From contig JAJEKV010000134.1 in assembly GCA_021234155.1 (NCBI GenBank), forward strand, positions 378,501-442,500: a DNA stretch of 64,000 nucleotides. The letters are read 5' to 3'. Both the position numbers and the translations under genes were made by a program. Below, piece after piece: positions 11,153-21,600 of the stretch. This DNA is from Isoetes taiwanensis (lineage: Eukaryota > Streptophyta > Lycopodiopsida > Isoetales > Isoetaceae). Within the stretch, counting starts at the first letter, position 1; the number at the start of each line of letters is the position of its first letter. The notes beneath the pieces were generated by a model. It was given only the letters and a program-made list of their open reading frames with translations, ran no database searches and was not told where the DNA came from.

Positions 11153-13262
11153 GAAATTTATCACGGCGGCCAAGGCCGCCGCGAACATTTATTTGACCTC
11201 AATAAAGACGAATTTGCACCGGCCAAGCCGTAGACATTTTCTTTTACTTGACTTACTTAGTGTCAGCGTTTGCATTCTTTTCTTCTTATCATCATGTGCA
11301 TCTATAACAGTTTTTCTTGCTAGTTAAACCAACAAATTCCTTTATATAGTTTTTGTCAAGGTGGACCACCTTTGTTAGTCCGTCAAGGGATAATTTACTT
11401 TGCATCCTGTACATTCAAGAGGATTGTCCTATTCATTTAGGAAACCCTTATATTATTGCAAATGAAGGTATATAGAGGTCTTTTGTAGGATCACTTCATC
11501 CCATGATGAAGCTATGACTACATATGAATTGTTATATTTGTGGCCGTTCTGTGCCTCTTAGAGATTATCACTTCTTTATGCTTCGCTTTTACATTTACAG
11601 GTAGCCCCTCCTAGCATTTTTGTAAAAATAAATGCATACATGCAATTTATCGAGCTAAAAAGAACACATTGGTCTATGACATGAGAAGGAATGGCTGTGT
11701 AATAGTTTTGAGAAATTTATGAATATAGATGGTATCTGTAACACATGTGAGAAATAATGTCTGTTATATGTGAGAGAAAGAATACCTCTGTAGTACATGT
11801 GAGAAATTTATGAAACCATAGTAGTTAAAAGGTGTGAATATGCAATCCTTATTGACAAACAAAGACAGAAACAAATGCTCAGAGCCCATACGAAGGTCAT
11901 TATCAACAATCTTAGAAACCCGCCGACGGTGTCGAGTTCAATCTCGGCTTTCAGGAGTTTGCAACACGAAGTTTGGGGACCAAATTCAACCCGAATTTAA
12001 GTTCGAGACCCAGCCAAAAGAGTTGGGGATCCAGGTCTATCTAGAAGGAAAAAACGAATCAGATAGCTAAAAGGAAGCTTCCTAACAAAATTTGGAAGAT
12101 TGGGTCGGCCGCATCTAAATCGTCAAAGCCACCAAGTAATTGCTAATGCATTTTAAGGAAAAGAGCATGTCGAAGCTGCGAGGTGGGATTTGTGCTTGAG
12201 ATGAAGACGTTGAATGATGGATCATAACGACCGGTGCGTAACCCCGCGCAAAACCTTCTCGCAGAAAAAACGTTTAATGCTTTCTTTGGGCTGAAAAGCC
12301 ATGCCTTGAAATTGGAGCTCCTCTCAAAACATAAACAAAGGATTTCTACAAAGCAATCAAGCTCTAAATGTAAAATGTAATGGTCAACTCTTAATTTAGT
12401 TGCAACCGAAAGCGACATCTTTGCAATTCGTGAGTTTCGAGCAAAGAATACTGGCCGGCTTTTCGAAGGTATGCAATGGCCCGAAGTCTAGACTAGAATC
12501 TGTAAAAAATTTTTTTCTTAGAATGGGGTTTGAAGAATTCAAGTGGACAAATTAGGTTACTGAGTTCACAGATGTGCCCAGATTGCATAATTGTGGGAAC
12601 TGCAGCTTTGACTACAACCACAGAGACATGGCCTATACATCTTTGCATACCTTTGGAGAAGCTATTCGCATAAGCTGCAAAGTAGAAGAAAAATCCTTAT
12701 CACAGTTAATAAAGAATCAAAGGAGGACTGGTCGGGGAGAATAGAAGTTAAAGGAAATGAGGCTCGCGCCGTGCCTGTATTGCTTCAAGCTTAAATCACA
12801 TGAGATAAATGAGATTCGGTTGCTAATATTTCATTAGATTTTTTAAGGCCACTAAAAGACAGAATTGATAGGTTAGCTTAGGTGCTTCATATGCTTCCAC
12901 TGGCTATGGTGCTGCCAAGCTTGGGGCATACATGCCAATCTGAGTTCCCAACTCTTGGTCTCTCGCCAATCTGAGTTCCCAACTCTTGGTCTCGCCAATC
13001 TGAGTTCCCAACTCTTGGTCTCTCGCTCTTTTATACTATGCCGCACAATCCAGAAGCTCCTCGAACAATAGTCACAACCTACACCAGGTTTCGAACTCGT
13101 TCTTTCCAGAAGCTTCTGAAGATACTGTTAGGCCAGCTGTCAAATTCTCATTTGTTTAATCCTTGCTTGCTATTTTAAAAGCTTACACCTGTCCAATTCT
13201 AAACAAAAAATAACTTCCTATAACAATACCATGTTCCCTTAAGCTGCCCCCTTATCCTCCAT
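11153..13262. mobile_element. Unclassified 2.1 kb insertion in the 5' LTR
   Basis: This block is missing from the 3' LTR. It is flanked by ATTACAA at 11146-11152 and 13263-13269. The related LTR at 35.1 kb has an attacaatta at the equivalent place, so ATTACAA is a plausible 7-base target duplication and the 3' LTR has then lost about 20 bases there. I see no terminal inverted repeats, no TG...CA ends and no recognisable coding sequence. A short GC palindrome, ggcggccaaggccgcc, lies near the left end (11165-11180). A non-autonomous transposon is the simplest reading. Confidence 0.6.
12934..13025. repeat. Three tandem copies of a 28-32 base unit
   Basis: gccaatctgagttcccaact followed by cttggtctc occurs three times in a row, with a two-base length difference in the middle copy. 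It lies inside the insertion in the 5' LTR. Confidence 0.9.
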
Positions 13263-14745
13263 ATTACAATTATATATTAGAGATAACCTATAATTAGGGA
13301 ATTAAGGGTTAATTGGATTACTTAGGCTAATTAATGCTTTGGGAAGGCGCCACCTGGCCCAAATCGATTGGCCAACATGGGGACTTCCAAATTAGGCTGT
13401 CAACCTGATCTCTATTCCCAATTGACTCCCAAAATTCGTCCAAAAAGGAGCAGGAGCTGAGCGCCTACCATACCAAGCAGAGCGCCACCATACCAAGCAC
13501 TTTCACCTGTGTAGCTGAAGCTGAACCCCAAGACCCAGGAGATGGAAGCACCCAATGGTAACGGGTCCAGCCAGAACTCAGGTGGGTGGCTAGGATAGCT
13601 GTGAATTCTAGGGTAGCGCCCCAGTTGGGCACTTGTGTGTTGTCTTCTCTGCTCTCTCTGTGTTCTGGTAGTAGGAACTAACCCTTGGTTGTAAACATAA
13701 GTTCTCTTTATATTTTGATTCTGGTTTTGCTTAAAGGATGGATTGGTAGTTCTCTGTGTAGTTAGCACTCCAGAGATGGGGGATTACGGGGGGGTAGAGA
13801 CCTTTGAGGCCATTTATTGTAGTATGCTCCTAGATAGAGCCCTGTAGTATCCTATTTGATGCGGCCTGTGTACAAGAGACCACCGGGTCATAGATGCTAT
13901 GGATTGGCTTAGCACCAAAGAAGGGACACAGTGGTGAAGTGGGGGTGGGGTCTTGCACGAACATAAAAGGCTCCTGAGACTCCTACAGTGGGCTAGGCCT
14001 GATAGCCGGTCACGTAGAGGGCCGGGTATGGGTCTGACACTCCCTGGGTGTAGTGGTGTGACCCGTATGGGGCATCTTGCACTTTGAGTAGATTTAGGGT
14101 GAGTAAGTCGGAATGCGGATGCGGGGTCGCTGATGCGGCACGTATTCTCTAGCTCACCCATGGAACCTTGTGATCACGGAAGGGGCGCTTCCCTGACCTG
14201 CCTCATCGGACCGGGGCGTCATGAACCCTGGAGTAGGCTCAGTAGGGTGATACCTCGAGCCTGCGTCTCCGGAAGGCTATAGCAAAGCCATAGCGTGAAT
14301 CGACCCATCTGCAAAGTGTGCGGGGAGGGCCCGGATGGGAGGGGCGCCGATGGATGTTCTGGACGGATAACGCCGGGTTGATCTCTTGAGGCCGAGCCGT
14401 CGGTCCTATCCTCACGGAGTCCGAACAGGGGTAGAACCGGGGTTTGGGGTGTTTTCTTAGTTTAGATGCATATTCTTTGCCGTTGGTATTTGGATGGATG
14501 CGCCACCCTTCGTGGTGGTTATTTATATATGATTTATGCTGTGTGCTAACATGTATTCACGCTTCCGCAACGTAGGAGTCCCACTGAAGGCGTGGGCCGA
14601 ATGACACCTCCGTGCCCTTCACTCGGGCATCTCTCTATAGATGGCCCGGGATAGACGGAGGGCCCTGCTCGTGGCGATATGGTCGCCATGGGAGGGCAAA
14701 GTCCCGATGTATCTGACCGGGTCGTATATGTTGAGGGCGTCCACA

Positions 14746-15328
14746 AAGTGGTATCGAGCATGGTTACGGGAAGCCAAACTATTGCACTGGCCACATACTA
14801 ACTCGATAGATCGTTAGCTAGTGAGTGAGGATTTTGGAGTAGTATGAGTTTTGGGTGGTGTAATGGATGCCGTCATGCTTGCTTTAACGTGGTTTAAGTG
14901 TAATTAAGAGGAGTGTACCCGGTGACAAACCCTAACCCTAAGTGGCGGGCAGGGGGTACCGGGTGTCATTGGCTGAAGTAGAAACCCCGGGGTAGGGGGT
15001 GCCCGCCACCCCTCAAAAAAACCTAACCCTAAGTGGCGGGCGAGGGTACCGGGCCATTGGCGCCGCCCCGGGCGACGTCGAGGTAGGGGGTGCCCGCCAC
15101 CTCGAAAAGCGCGCTCCGCCACTTTTTCATAAAAAGTTTTTTTAGGGTTAAAATTTTAAAAGTGACTTTTTCTTTCACTTTTCTGGAATACCTAGCGCCC
15201 TTTTGAGCTCCGCCTAGCCGCCATAGCCGCCGGAACAAGAAGGAGGCCTCCGCCATAGCCAAACCTCGCCCTTCACCTTCCTCCCCCAAGCGCATGCCCA
15301 GCGCCCGCCTAGCGCCTACCTTTCAAGG
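14746..15328 (+). other. Chromovirus leader with two copies of an approximately 88-base GC-rich repeat
   Basis: Between the primer site and ORF1, the unit aaccctaaccctaagtggcg ... ggtagggggtgcccgccacc occurs twice (about 14927-15012 and 15019-15103). The second copy carries an added GC-rich stretch. The rest is C-rich and leads to the ORF1 start. The CCCTAACCCTAA words are only two units long and are not telomeric. Confidence 0.75.
14749..14763 (+). promoter_or_regulatory. Primer binding site, initiator tRNA-Met type
   Basis: TGGTATCGAGCATGG lies three bases after the 5' LTR. It is the common plant primer site complementary to the 3' end of initiator tRNA-Met (TGGTATCAGAGCATGG) with one base missing. 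This fixes the end of the 5' LTR and the orientation of the element. Confidence 0.85.
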
Positions 15329-15997
15329 ATGGAGACACCCAAGCAAGTGTATAAGCGCAAACCCCGTCATTCTCAAACCCCTATAGAGTTCTTAATGGCT
15401 GAGCTGATGCCACAACAAAACCCAATGCAGCCCGGCGAAGCAAAAGCGAAGAAATCTTTGGAATATTTCGTGAAGCGCTTCTACAAAGGGGTCAGAATAC
15501 CATACCCGCTCTTTTGCTATAATGAGCGTTTTGTATTTAAGCTCAACGCCATTCGGGAGACCTGCATGGTAGTTGAACAGGAAGATGGCGTCCAGAAGTA
15601 TGCCCGGTTCTTCCCGCCAGCAGGGGATGAACAAGCTGAGGAGGAGGCCCTACAAACGCAGGTCCAAAACAGTTTGCAAATGGCCCAAGAGGCGGACCTA
15701 CAGTGGCTAGCATCGGATGATCCGGCTTCAGGATACCGCTACCTGGGAAACGGCATGTGCCTCTTTGATGGGGAGCCTACACTCTCCCATCGTTTTTCAT
15801 ATGAAGAGGAGACCAACCGTGATCCTGCGGGAAGGGGAACACCCTCAGATTTCACAGATCACTTTCAGCGGGCTGTTGAGCGAGATATGCAAGCTAATCC
15901 CCCACGTTACTTTATAGAGCTTACAAGAAGAACGGAGATTAGGATAGCCAAAGAGAAGCAAGCAGAGGAGCAAGCCACACCCGAAGAAGTTACGTAA
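15329..15997 (+). CDS. Chromovirus ORF1, 222-223 residues, unrecognised (gag position)
   Basis: This is the first ORF after the primer site, starting ATGGAGACACCC. The N-terminus is basic (VYKRKPRHSQ), followed by a mixed region with FVKRFYKGVRIPYPLF, an acidic middle (GDEQAEEEALQTQ) and a C-terminal helix rich in charged residues (EIRIAKEKQAEEQ). There is no CCHC zinc knuckle and no clear retrotransposon gag motif, though position suggests a structural role. The stop at 15995 is followed at once by charged coding-like sequence in a second frame (15998-16268) and then a third (16099-16221) leading into the H3-like frame. ORF1, linker and H3 may therefore once have been one protein, since split by two frameshifts and one stop. 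Confidence 0.6.
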   Translation: METPKQVYKRKPRHSQTPIEFLMAELMPQQNPMQPGEAKAKKSLEYFVKRFYKGVRIPYPLFCYNERFVFKLNAIRETCMVVEQEDGVQKYARFFPPAGDEQAEEEALQTQVQNSLQMAQEADLQWLASDDPASGYRYLGNGMCLFDGEPTLSHRFSYEEETNRDPAGRGTPSDFTDHFQRAVERDMQANPPRYFIELTRRTEIRIAKEKQAEEQATPEEVT

Positions 15998-16221
15998 GGC
16001 AACACAGCTTGATTCGAGGAGGCCGCTAAGCTTCGTGGAGGATACTAGCAATCGCCAGCAGGTAGAACGGGAGCAACACCAAGAGAATGCGGGGATGAAG
16101 CAGAAAGCAGAGGGCAAGAGAAAAAACAGAGGCCGTAAAGGAGCGGCTGAGAAAAGAAGAGGAAGAAAGGCGCCGGCAAGAACAACCACCTTCAGAAGTT
16201 CGTGTCCCCCGCCGAAAATAG

Positions 16222-16686
16222 AAGAAGACACCCCAAAGATCTGGTGCACAATACAAGGACCAGCTTAAGGCTCGGGGTAGTATTGCTAAGGCTGCAGGGG
16301 ATAACCGACGAGATGAGATCATCCGAAAGGCCAGGCATCCAAAGACAGCAGGGAAAACTATTCCTGGAGCGTTACCCCAGCCTAAGAGGAGGCATCGTTA
16401 TAAGCCTGGCACAGTGGCACTTAGGGAAATAAGGAAGTATCAGAAATCCACTGAGTTTTTGTTACGGAAACTTCCTTTCCAGCGTCTGGTCCGAGAGATC
16501 GCCCAGGAATTCAAAACAGATCTCCGGTTTCAAACTCATGCCATTCTAGCACTCCAGGAGGCAGCTGAGGCCTATTTAGTGGCTCTCTTTGGCGATGCTA
16601 ATCTATGTGCAATTCATGCCAAGCGAGTAACGATCATGATAAAAGACCTACAGTTGGCACGCCGGATCCGTGGGGAACGGCCATGA
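16222..16686 (+). CDS. Histone H3-like frame captured in the chromovirus (H3.3-type)
   Basis: From 16324 to the stop at 16684-16686 the translation aligns without gaps in the histone fold to histone H3 from about R17 to the last residue: [80 protein letters not shown], then RGERP. The residues that separate plant H3.3 from H3.1 are Y41, H87 and L90, all of H3.3 type. K18, K23, K27 and K36 are kept. The first 16 tail residues with K4 and K9 are replaced by unrelated sequence, R26 is Gly and one residue is added in the K27-K36 stretch. The frame has no ATG before 16414 (inside the fold, at the position of A47) and a TAG lies at 16219, so expression would need fusion, frameshifting or splicing. 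The histone fold itself has no stop or frameshift. Confidence 0.9.
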   Translation, partial: KKTPQRSGAQYKDQLKARGSIAKAAGDNRRDEIIRKARHPKTAGKTIPGALPQPKRRHRYKPGTVALREIRKYQKSTEFLLRKLPFQRLVREIAQEFKTDLRFQTHAILALQEAAEAYLVALFGDANLCAIHAKRVTIMIKDLQLARRIRGERP

Positions 16687-16974
16687 TTATGTACCATAAC
16701 AATTTTGTATCTATGTAAATCGGTATATATATATTAATACAACTACTGTTTGGACTTTTTATTTAACTGTGATTTTCTTTCTTTTACGAAAAAAAAATAA
16801 AAAAAAAATAATAATAATATATTAATAAAAATAAAACAAAAAAAAAATAAAGATAACGATGAGCTGGCGCCTCGAACGCCGTGCCTAGAAACTTTAAAAT
16901 TGACATGCATTTTAGGGTTTCATTATTTCTTACTCCTCTTGTTTTCTTCCTCCTCCCACCGCCCGTCTGCAGTA
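16687..16974 (+). other. 3'UTR-like stretch with A-rich tract after the H3-like frame
   Basis: After the H3-like stop the sequence is AT-rich, then from 16790 to 16857 it is almost only A with scattered T and single C or G. It resembles a decayed poly(A) tail preceded by a 3' UTR. It is followed by a C-rich pyrimidine leader (ttgttttcttcctcctccca) that precedes ORF2. This fits capture of a processed H3 mRNA, but a simple A-rich repeat is possible. Confidence 0.5.
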
Positions 16975-18384
16975 ATGGAGTACGCTAGCCGCTTAGCTTG
17001 GTATATGGGAGGCGAGCAATGGGACCCTCAGGTTCCCTACCCTCTCTTGGATCCCATGATGCAGTGTACAGTTGATCTCATCGACAACATGCGTGCACAC
17101 CCTGACTATGCGACCTTCCTAGAGTTCTATGATGAGGAAATCCTGCCTCAGGCAGAGTTTTTCGGGGAGCTGCCTCAACCCTATCTTCATAGGGACCTCT
17201 TAGAGAACATGTTTGGGGATGATCGCCATAGCTATGACATTCTTAAGGGCATTCTTAGACGTGCTAAGCACGCCCCCATCATTGATTGTGGCTCTAATGG
17301 GCTATACTTTGAGGCCAAGTTTGCCCTTGCTCTTATCATGGATAGGTATATTGATGGTACCGACACGGCCTTGGAGCAAGCTAAGTCCCCACTTCCTCCG
17401 GATCCTGAGGAGGATGAGCAGATAAGCTATGCCGACTTCGTAAGATGGAGGGCATTGGCCAAAGAGAAACCTCTACCCCGTAGTAAGAGCCACGCTCTTG
17501 TCGGCTTAAGCTCGCTTCCTACCATCAAGGTTGGGAATCAAGACTATTTGCTGCTGAGCGACATTCAATGGGCGTATCAGCATATCGCCAATAAGGGTAA
17601 GCAGAAGACCGTTCATCTTCTCTATGAGCTGGCCGAGTATTGTCAGGGTCAGCATGACTTCATTGATTATTCTCGCCCCGCCTATGAGCCGGAGATACAC
17701 CAACTGCTCAACTATCAGCCTCTTGATGTTGAGCCTATCAGCACACTCTTATCTTTACGCCAGTTAATGATTCAGGGTACCCCATCTTCAATTCCTGAAT
17801 CGGTTTTTCAGGCTACAGGGCCACATGTGCCCAATATCAACGACGTCGTCGTCAAGATTGAAGACGACCCAACCATGGAGGATTTATGTGATGAGAACCA
17901 GTATGCTCAGGAGGAGAAAGACTTTGCCATGGAGGAGGAACTGCCTCAGAATTTGGAGTCTGAGTTGGCCTCTTCAACCCATCCAATGGTTCAGGGCCTG
18001 AAATGCCATATTACCCGGTTTTTCTTGTCGGCTTTTACAAGCAGACAGGTTCTCTTCTTTGCTAAGGCAATTGCACCTGAAGCAGAGGCGGCTGTATGGG
18101 CACTCAGGGCACTTTCGACCACAGCCGGCCATAAGAAGTTAGCTCCTAACCTTGAGCAGGTCATCCTGGTGAACCGTGATCTTGCCATTGCAGTGTTTGA
18201 CCATGAGATTGGTTCTTGGATGAACATGAGTCTGCTGGTTGCGGCGCCATTGGCTACAAATGTTCCTCCAGAGATAGCTTCATCAGCTGCCTCATCAGTT
18301 AATCCTAGCGTGCTACTCCTACAGCATCGACCAGAGCCCCAGTTTGATACTCAAGCACAAGATGTTGAAGGATCGACCTCTTAG
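16975..18384 (+). CDS. Chromovirus ORF2, 469 residues, unrecognised
   Basis: The frame is open and intact from ATGGAG at 16975; an in-frame ATG at 16900 would add a hydrophobic leader, but the shorter start follows a typical leader and matches the ATGGAG start of ORF1. The protein begins MEYASRLAWYMGGEQWDPQ. It is acidic (DPEEDEQ, KIEDDPTMEDL, EEKDFAMEEELPQ), with a more hydrophobic segment near residues 345-420 (FFLSAFTSRQVLFFAKAI, QVILVNRDLAIAVF). It has no zinc knuckle, gag, protease or envelope pattern that I recognise. Its place just upstream of protease-pol is that of gag in other chromoviruses, so it may be a strongly diverged gag or an acquired gene. Confidence 0.7.
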   Translation: MEYASRLAWYMGGEQWDPQVPYPLLDPMMQCTVDLIDNMRAHPDYATFLEFYDEEILPQAEFFGELPQPYLHRDLLENMFGDDRHSYDILKGILRRAKHAPIIDCGSNGLYFEAKFALALIMDRYIDGTDTALEQAKSPLPPDPEEDEQISYADFVRWRALAKEKPLPRSKSHALVGLSSLPTIKVGNQDYLLLSDIQWAYQHIANKGKQKTVHLLYELAEYCQGQHDFIDYSRPAYEPEIHQLLNYQPLDVEPISTLLSLRQLMIQGTPSSIPESVFQATGPHVPNINDVVVKIEDDPTMEDLCDENQYAQEEKDFAMEEELPQNLESELASSTHPMVQGLKCHITRFFLSAFTSRQVLFFAKAIAPEAEAAVWALRALSTTAGHKKLAPNLEQVILVNRDLAIAVFDHEIGSWMNMSLLVAAPLATNVPPEIASSAASSVNPSVLLLQHRPEPQFDTQAQDVEGSTS

Positions 18385-18629
18385 TTTTAGGTTTCATTGG
18401 GTCATCGTATGAAATTTTGTTAATTTTGATTGGCATTACCTCTAGTGGGCCAACACTAAAATCTATGTACTGTTTCAATTTTATATATATTCAGGATATC
18501 TTCTTATGTTTCTTGCACTGTTGAAAACCATTGAATTGTCTTCTCCTTTTAATGATTAATTATCTTCCTTAAAGTTGGAGTAGAAGGAAATTGTTCAATG
18601 TATATATATTTATTCCTGTCGTCTTGCAG
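18385..18629 (+). other. Intron-like AT-rich stretch between ORF2 and pol
   Basis: The 245 bases after the ORF2 stop are T-rich and end ctgtcgtcttgcag followed by AAGAAACAC, a good plant 3' splice site. The pol frame has no ATG upstream of the protease region; the first in-frame ATG (18690) is within it. This suggests that pol is reached by splicing from an upstream exon. No donor could be fixed by eye. Confidence 0.45.
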
Positions 18630-21600
18630 AAGAAACACTTGAGGAGTACGAGGACAGGATCACGTATACATAATTTTGCTTCTCCTAGAATGGCCCAGGT
18701 ATTGCAGCTTGAAACGTTCAGATCCCGACCAAAGCCAGTCACGTTAGCCAGTGGCAAGATCAGACACACTCATGGCCGCCGCATTAACCTTAAGATGCAG
18801 CTGCCAGGTGCACCAGTTGCATTGGGTGCCGAGTTAATGGACATTGGCAAATATGATCTTATTGTTGGGATGGAATTTTTGGCAGCTGCAAAGGCCAATA
18901 TAGACTGCGAGAAACGAGAGGTTACCTTCAACGCCGCTAACGGAACTCGCGTAACTATAAAAGGTGATCCATTCAACCCTATTATGCAGTCTATGTCTAT
19001 CACGCAGTTAGAAAAAGCGTTACGCAAGGGAAAGCTCCTTTGCATCATTAGACTTGCTTCTATTGAGTCAGATGTTAAGCAGAAGCAAGTAATTGACACC
19101 TTACCGGAAGGGATTGCCAACCTTCTCCGAGAATTTAGCGATCTTTTTCCAGATGAGATTCAGAAGCTTCCTCCTTTTAGAGGGGTAGAATGTGAGATCG
19201 CTCTAGAACCAGGTACTAAGCCTACCAGTAAGGCCCCGTACCGTATGAGTCCCCCAGAGTTGGCAGAGCTTAAGAAGCAACTTCAGGAGTTACTAAACCT
19301 AGGTTTCATTCGACCTAGTGTTTTGCCTTTTGGCGCTCCTATCCTTTTTGTTAAGAAAAAGGATGGCTCCTTGAGGATGTGTATTGATTATAGGCAGCTC
19401 AATAAGCATACCATCAAGAATCGGTATGCTTTGCCCAGGGCAGATGATCTAATGGACCAGTTGCAAGGGGCCAAATATTTCTCAAAGATTGATTTACGCT
19501 CCGGATACCATCAGATAAGGATAAAGGAGGAGGACATCCATAAATCTGCTTTTCGCACGAGATATGGGCATTATGAGTTTACCGTTATGCCTTTTGGATT
19601 AACTAATGCTCCTGCAACTTTCATGCGATTAATGAATGATGTCTTCCGACAATACTTGGATGATTTTGTTGTCATTTTCTTTGACGACATTCTCATCTAT
19701 AGTAAAACTTTGGAGCAGCATGAGAAACATCTTCGGTTGGCCCTGCAAAAGCTCAGACGTCATCAGCTCTTTGCCAAGTTCTCTAAGTGCAAGTTTGCCA
19801 CTCCAGAGGTCGATTATTTGGGCCATATCATTTCAGCCGAGGGAATTGCTACAGATCCAGCAAAGATAGAAGCAGTAAGGGATTGGCCTATTCCGGGTAA
19901 TGTCTCGGAAGTCCGAAGTTTCTTGGGACTAGCAGGATATTACCGGAAATTTGTTAAAGATTTTGCTACAATTGCCGCACCTCTTACTGATCTCACAAAG
20001 CACGAGAAGGTGAAGGATTGGATGCAACATTGGAAAACCAAAGTCCAGGTAGGTTTCCAGAAGCTTAAGGATGCTTTAACGTCGGCACCAGTCCTCACTT
20101 TGCCCAATCCTGAAAAGGACAAGCTAGTGGCAACAGATGCTAGTAAGATTGCTACCGGTGGAGTCCTAATGCAAGAGGGGAGGGTTATTGCCTATGATTC
20201 AAAGAAAATGTATGAAACGGAGCAGCGATACCCTACCCATGATCAGGAATTGTTAGCAGTTATCCGCGCTCTGCGCATTTGGAGACACTACCTTCTTGGT
20301 AGAAGATTTCAGCTGGATACGGATCATCAGAGTCTCCGTTATTTATCCACCCAGCCAAATCTCAATCTCCGTCAGAGAAGGTGGATGGAATTTATGGAGG
20401 AATATGACTTCGAGATTATGTATAAGCCTGGGAAGCACAATGTGGTTGCAGATGCGTTATCACGCCATCCTTTGATTACCCGAACCCATTGTAACGCAAT
20501 CTCCACGCTCACCAGTGAGTTTGGGAAGCAAATAGAACAGACCTTAGCCACAGATCCCGAATTCTGTGATATTTGGGGTAGTTTGAATAAGGAAGCACGC
20601 ACAGACAAAGAACGCGAAGCTTTCCGTTCGTATAAGAAAGAGGGCAACTTGCTATATTACAAGGATAAGTTGTGTGTACCTGAAACCTCAGGAGTACGTA
20701 AGCTGATTCTCCATGACACACACAACAGCCCTATAGCTGGACATGCAGGTTTTATGAAGACTTACTTTAAGATCCGCTCCAGTTATTTTTGGCCTTCGAT
20801 GAAGAAGGATATTGCTAGATACATTAAGCAGTGTCAGGTGTGTCAACAAACCAAGGCTGAGCAATTAAGAGTTCCAGGAGAGTTGCAACCTTTGGATGTG
20901 CCCAACGCAAAGTGGGAAGTGATCACCATGGATTTCATTGTGGGCCTTCCACGTACTCTCCGTGGATATGATGCATTGATGGTAGTGGTCGACAAATTGT
21001 CGAAAATGGCTCATTTCTTGCCATGTCGAACTACCGACACCGCCTTTGACACCGCCCTGCTATTTGCAAAGGAGATTTTCAGGTTGCACGGAATGCCAAG
21101 AGTTATTGTATCCGACCGAGATCCCAAGTTTGTAAGTGCATTCTGGAAAGACTTCTTCGCCACCATCCAGACCAAGCTTGCTATGAGTACGGCCTATCAT
21201 CCGCAAACGGATGGTCAGACAGAACGTACCAATCGTATTATAGAGGATATGCTACGAAGTTATGTGTGGAGTAAACAATCACAATGGGCTGACTATATTT
21301 ATCTGGTAGAGTTTGCCTATAACAGTATGAAACAGGAGTCTTCCAGAATGTCTCCCTTCATGATAAATTACGGCTATCAATGCCTTACTCCCGACACATG
21401 GCATAACCCTGTTTCTAAAGTGGAGGTTTCTCAACAACTCCTTCTCGAAATGCAAGCTTTGGTTGAAGAAGTTCGTGGTTACTTATTAGCTGCACGCAGT
21501 CGTCAGAAGAGTGTGGCGGATAAACACAGAACCCCACGAGTCTTCCAGGTGGGCGAATCAGTTTGGCTTAAAATCAAAATAAAACAAGCCAAGCTTAAGA

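Larger units (their letters stand above)
11003..14745 (+). repeat. 5' LTR of the chromovirus, interrupted by a 2.1 kb insertion
   Basis: Segments 11003-11152 and about 13270-14745 align with the 3' LTR at 22700-24319 over the whole length. The intervening stretch is absent from the 3' LTR. The LTR begins with TGTGACGTTCC, a 22-base direct repeat (acgtatttatacggtat at 11014 and 11036) and a TATAAATA box (11056-11063). The last part contains GC-rich blocks also seen in the diverged relatives at 35.1-36.2 and 54.3-55.0 kb. Minus-strand open frames of 80-120 codons inside the LTR are shadows without family patterns. Confidence 0.92.

Noticed and set aside
14927-15035. CCCTAACCCTAA words, telomere-like
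   Set aside because: Only two units at each place, within a GC-rich leader repeat of the chromovirus; not an interstitial telomere array.
16035-16432. Plus-strand frames overlapping the start of the H3-like region in other phases
   Set aside because: They follow the charged linker in the wrong phase or run into the histone in a shifted frame; only the phase ending at 16686 gives the H3 sequence.
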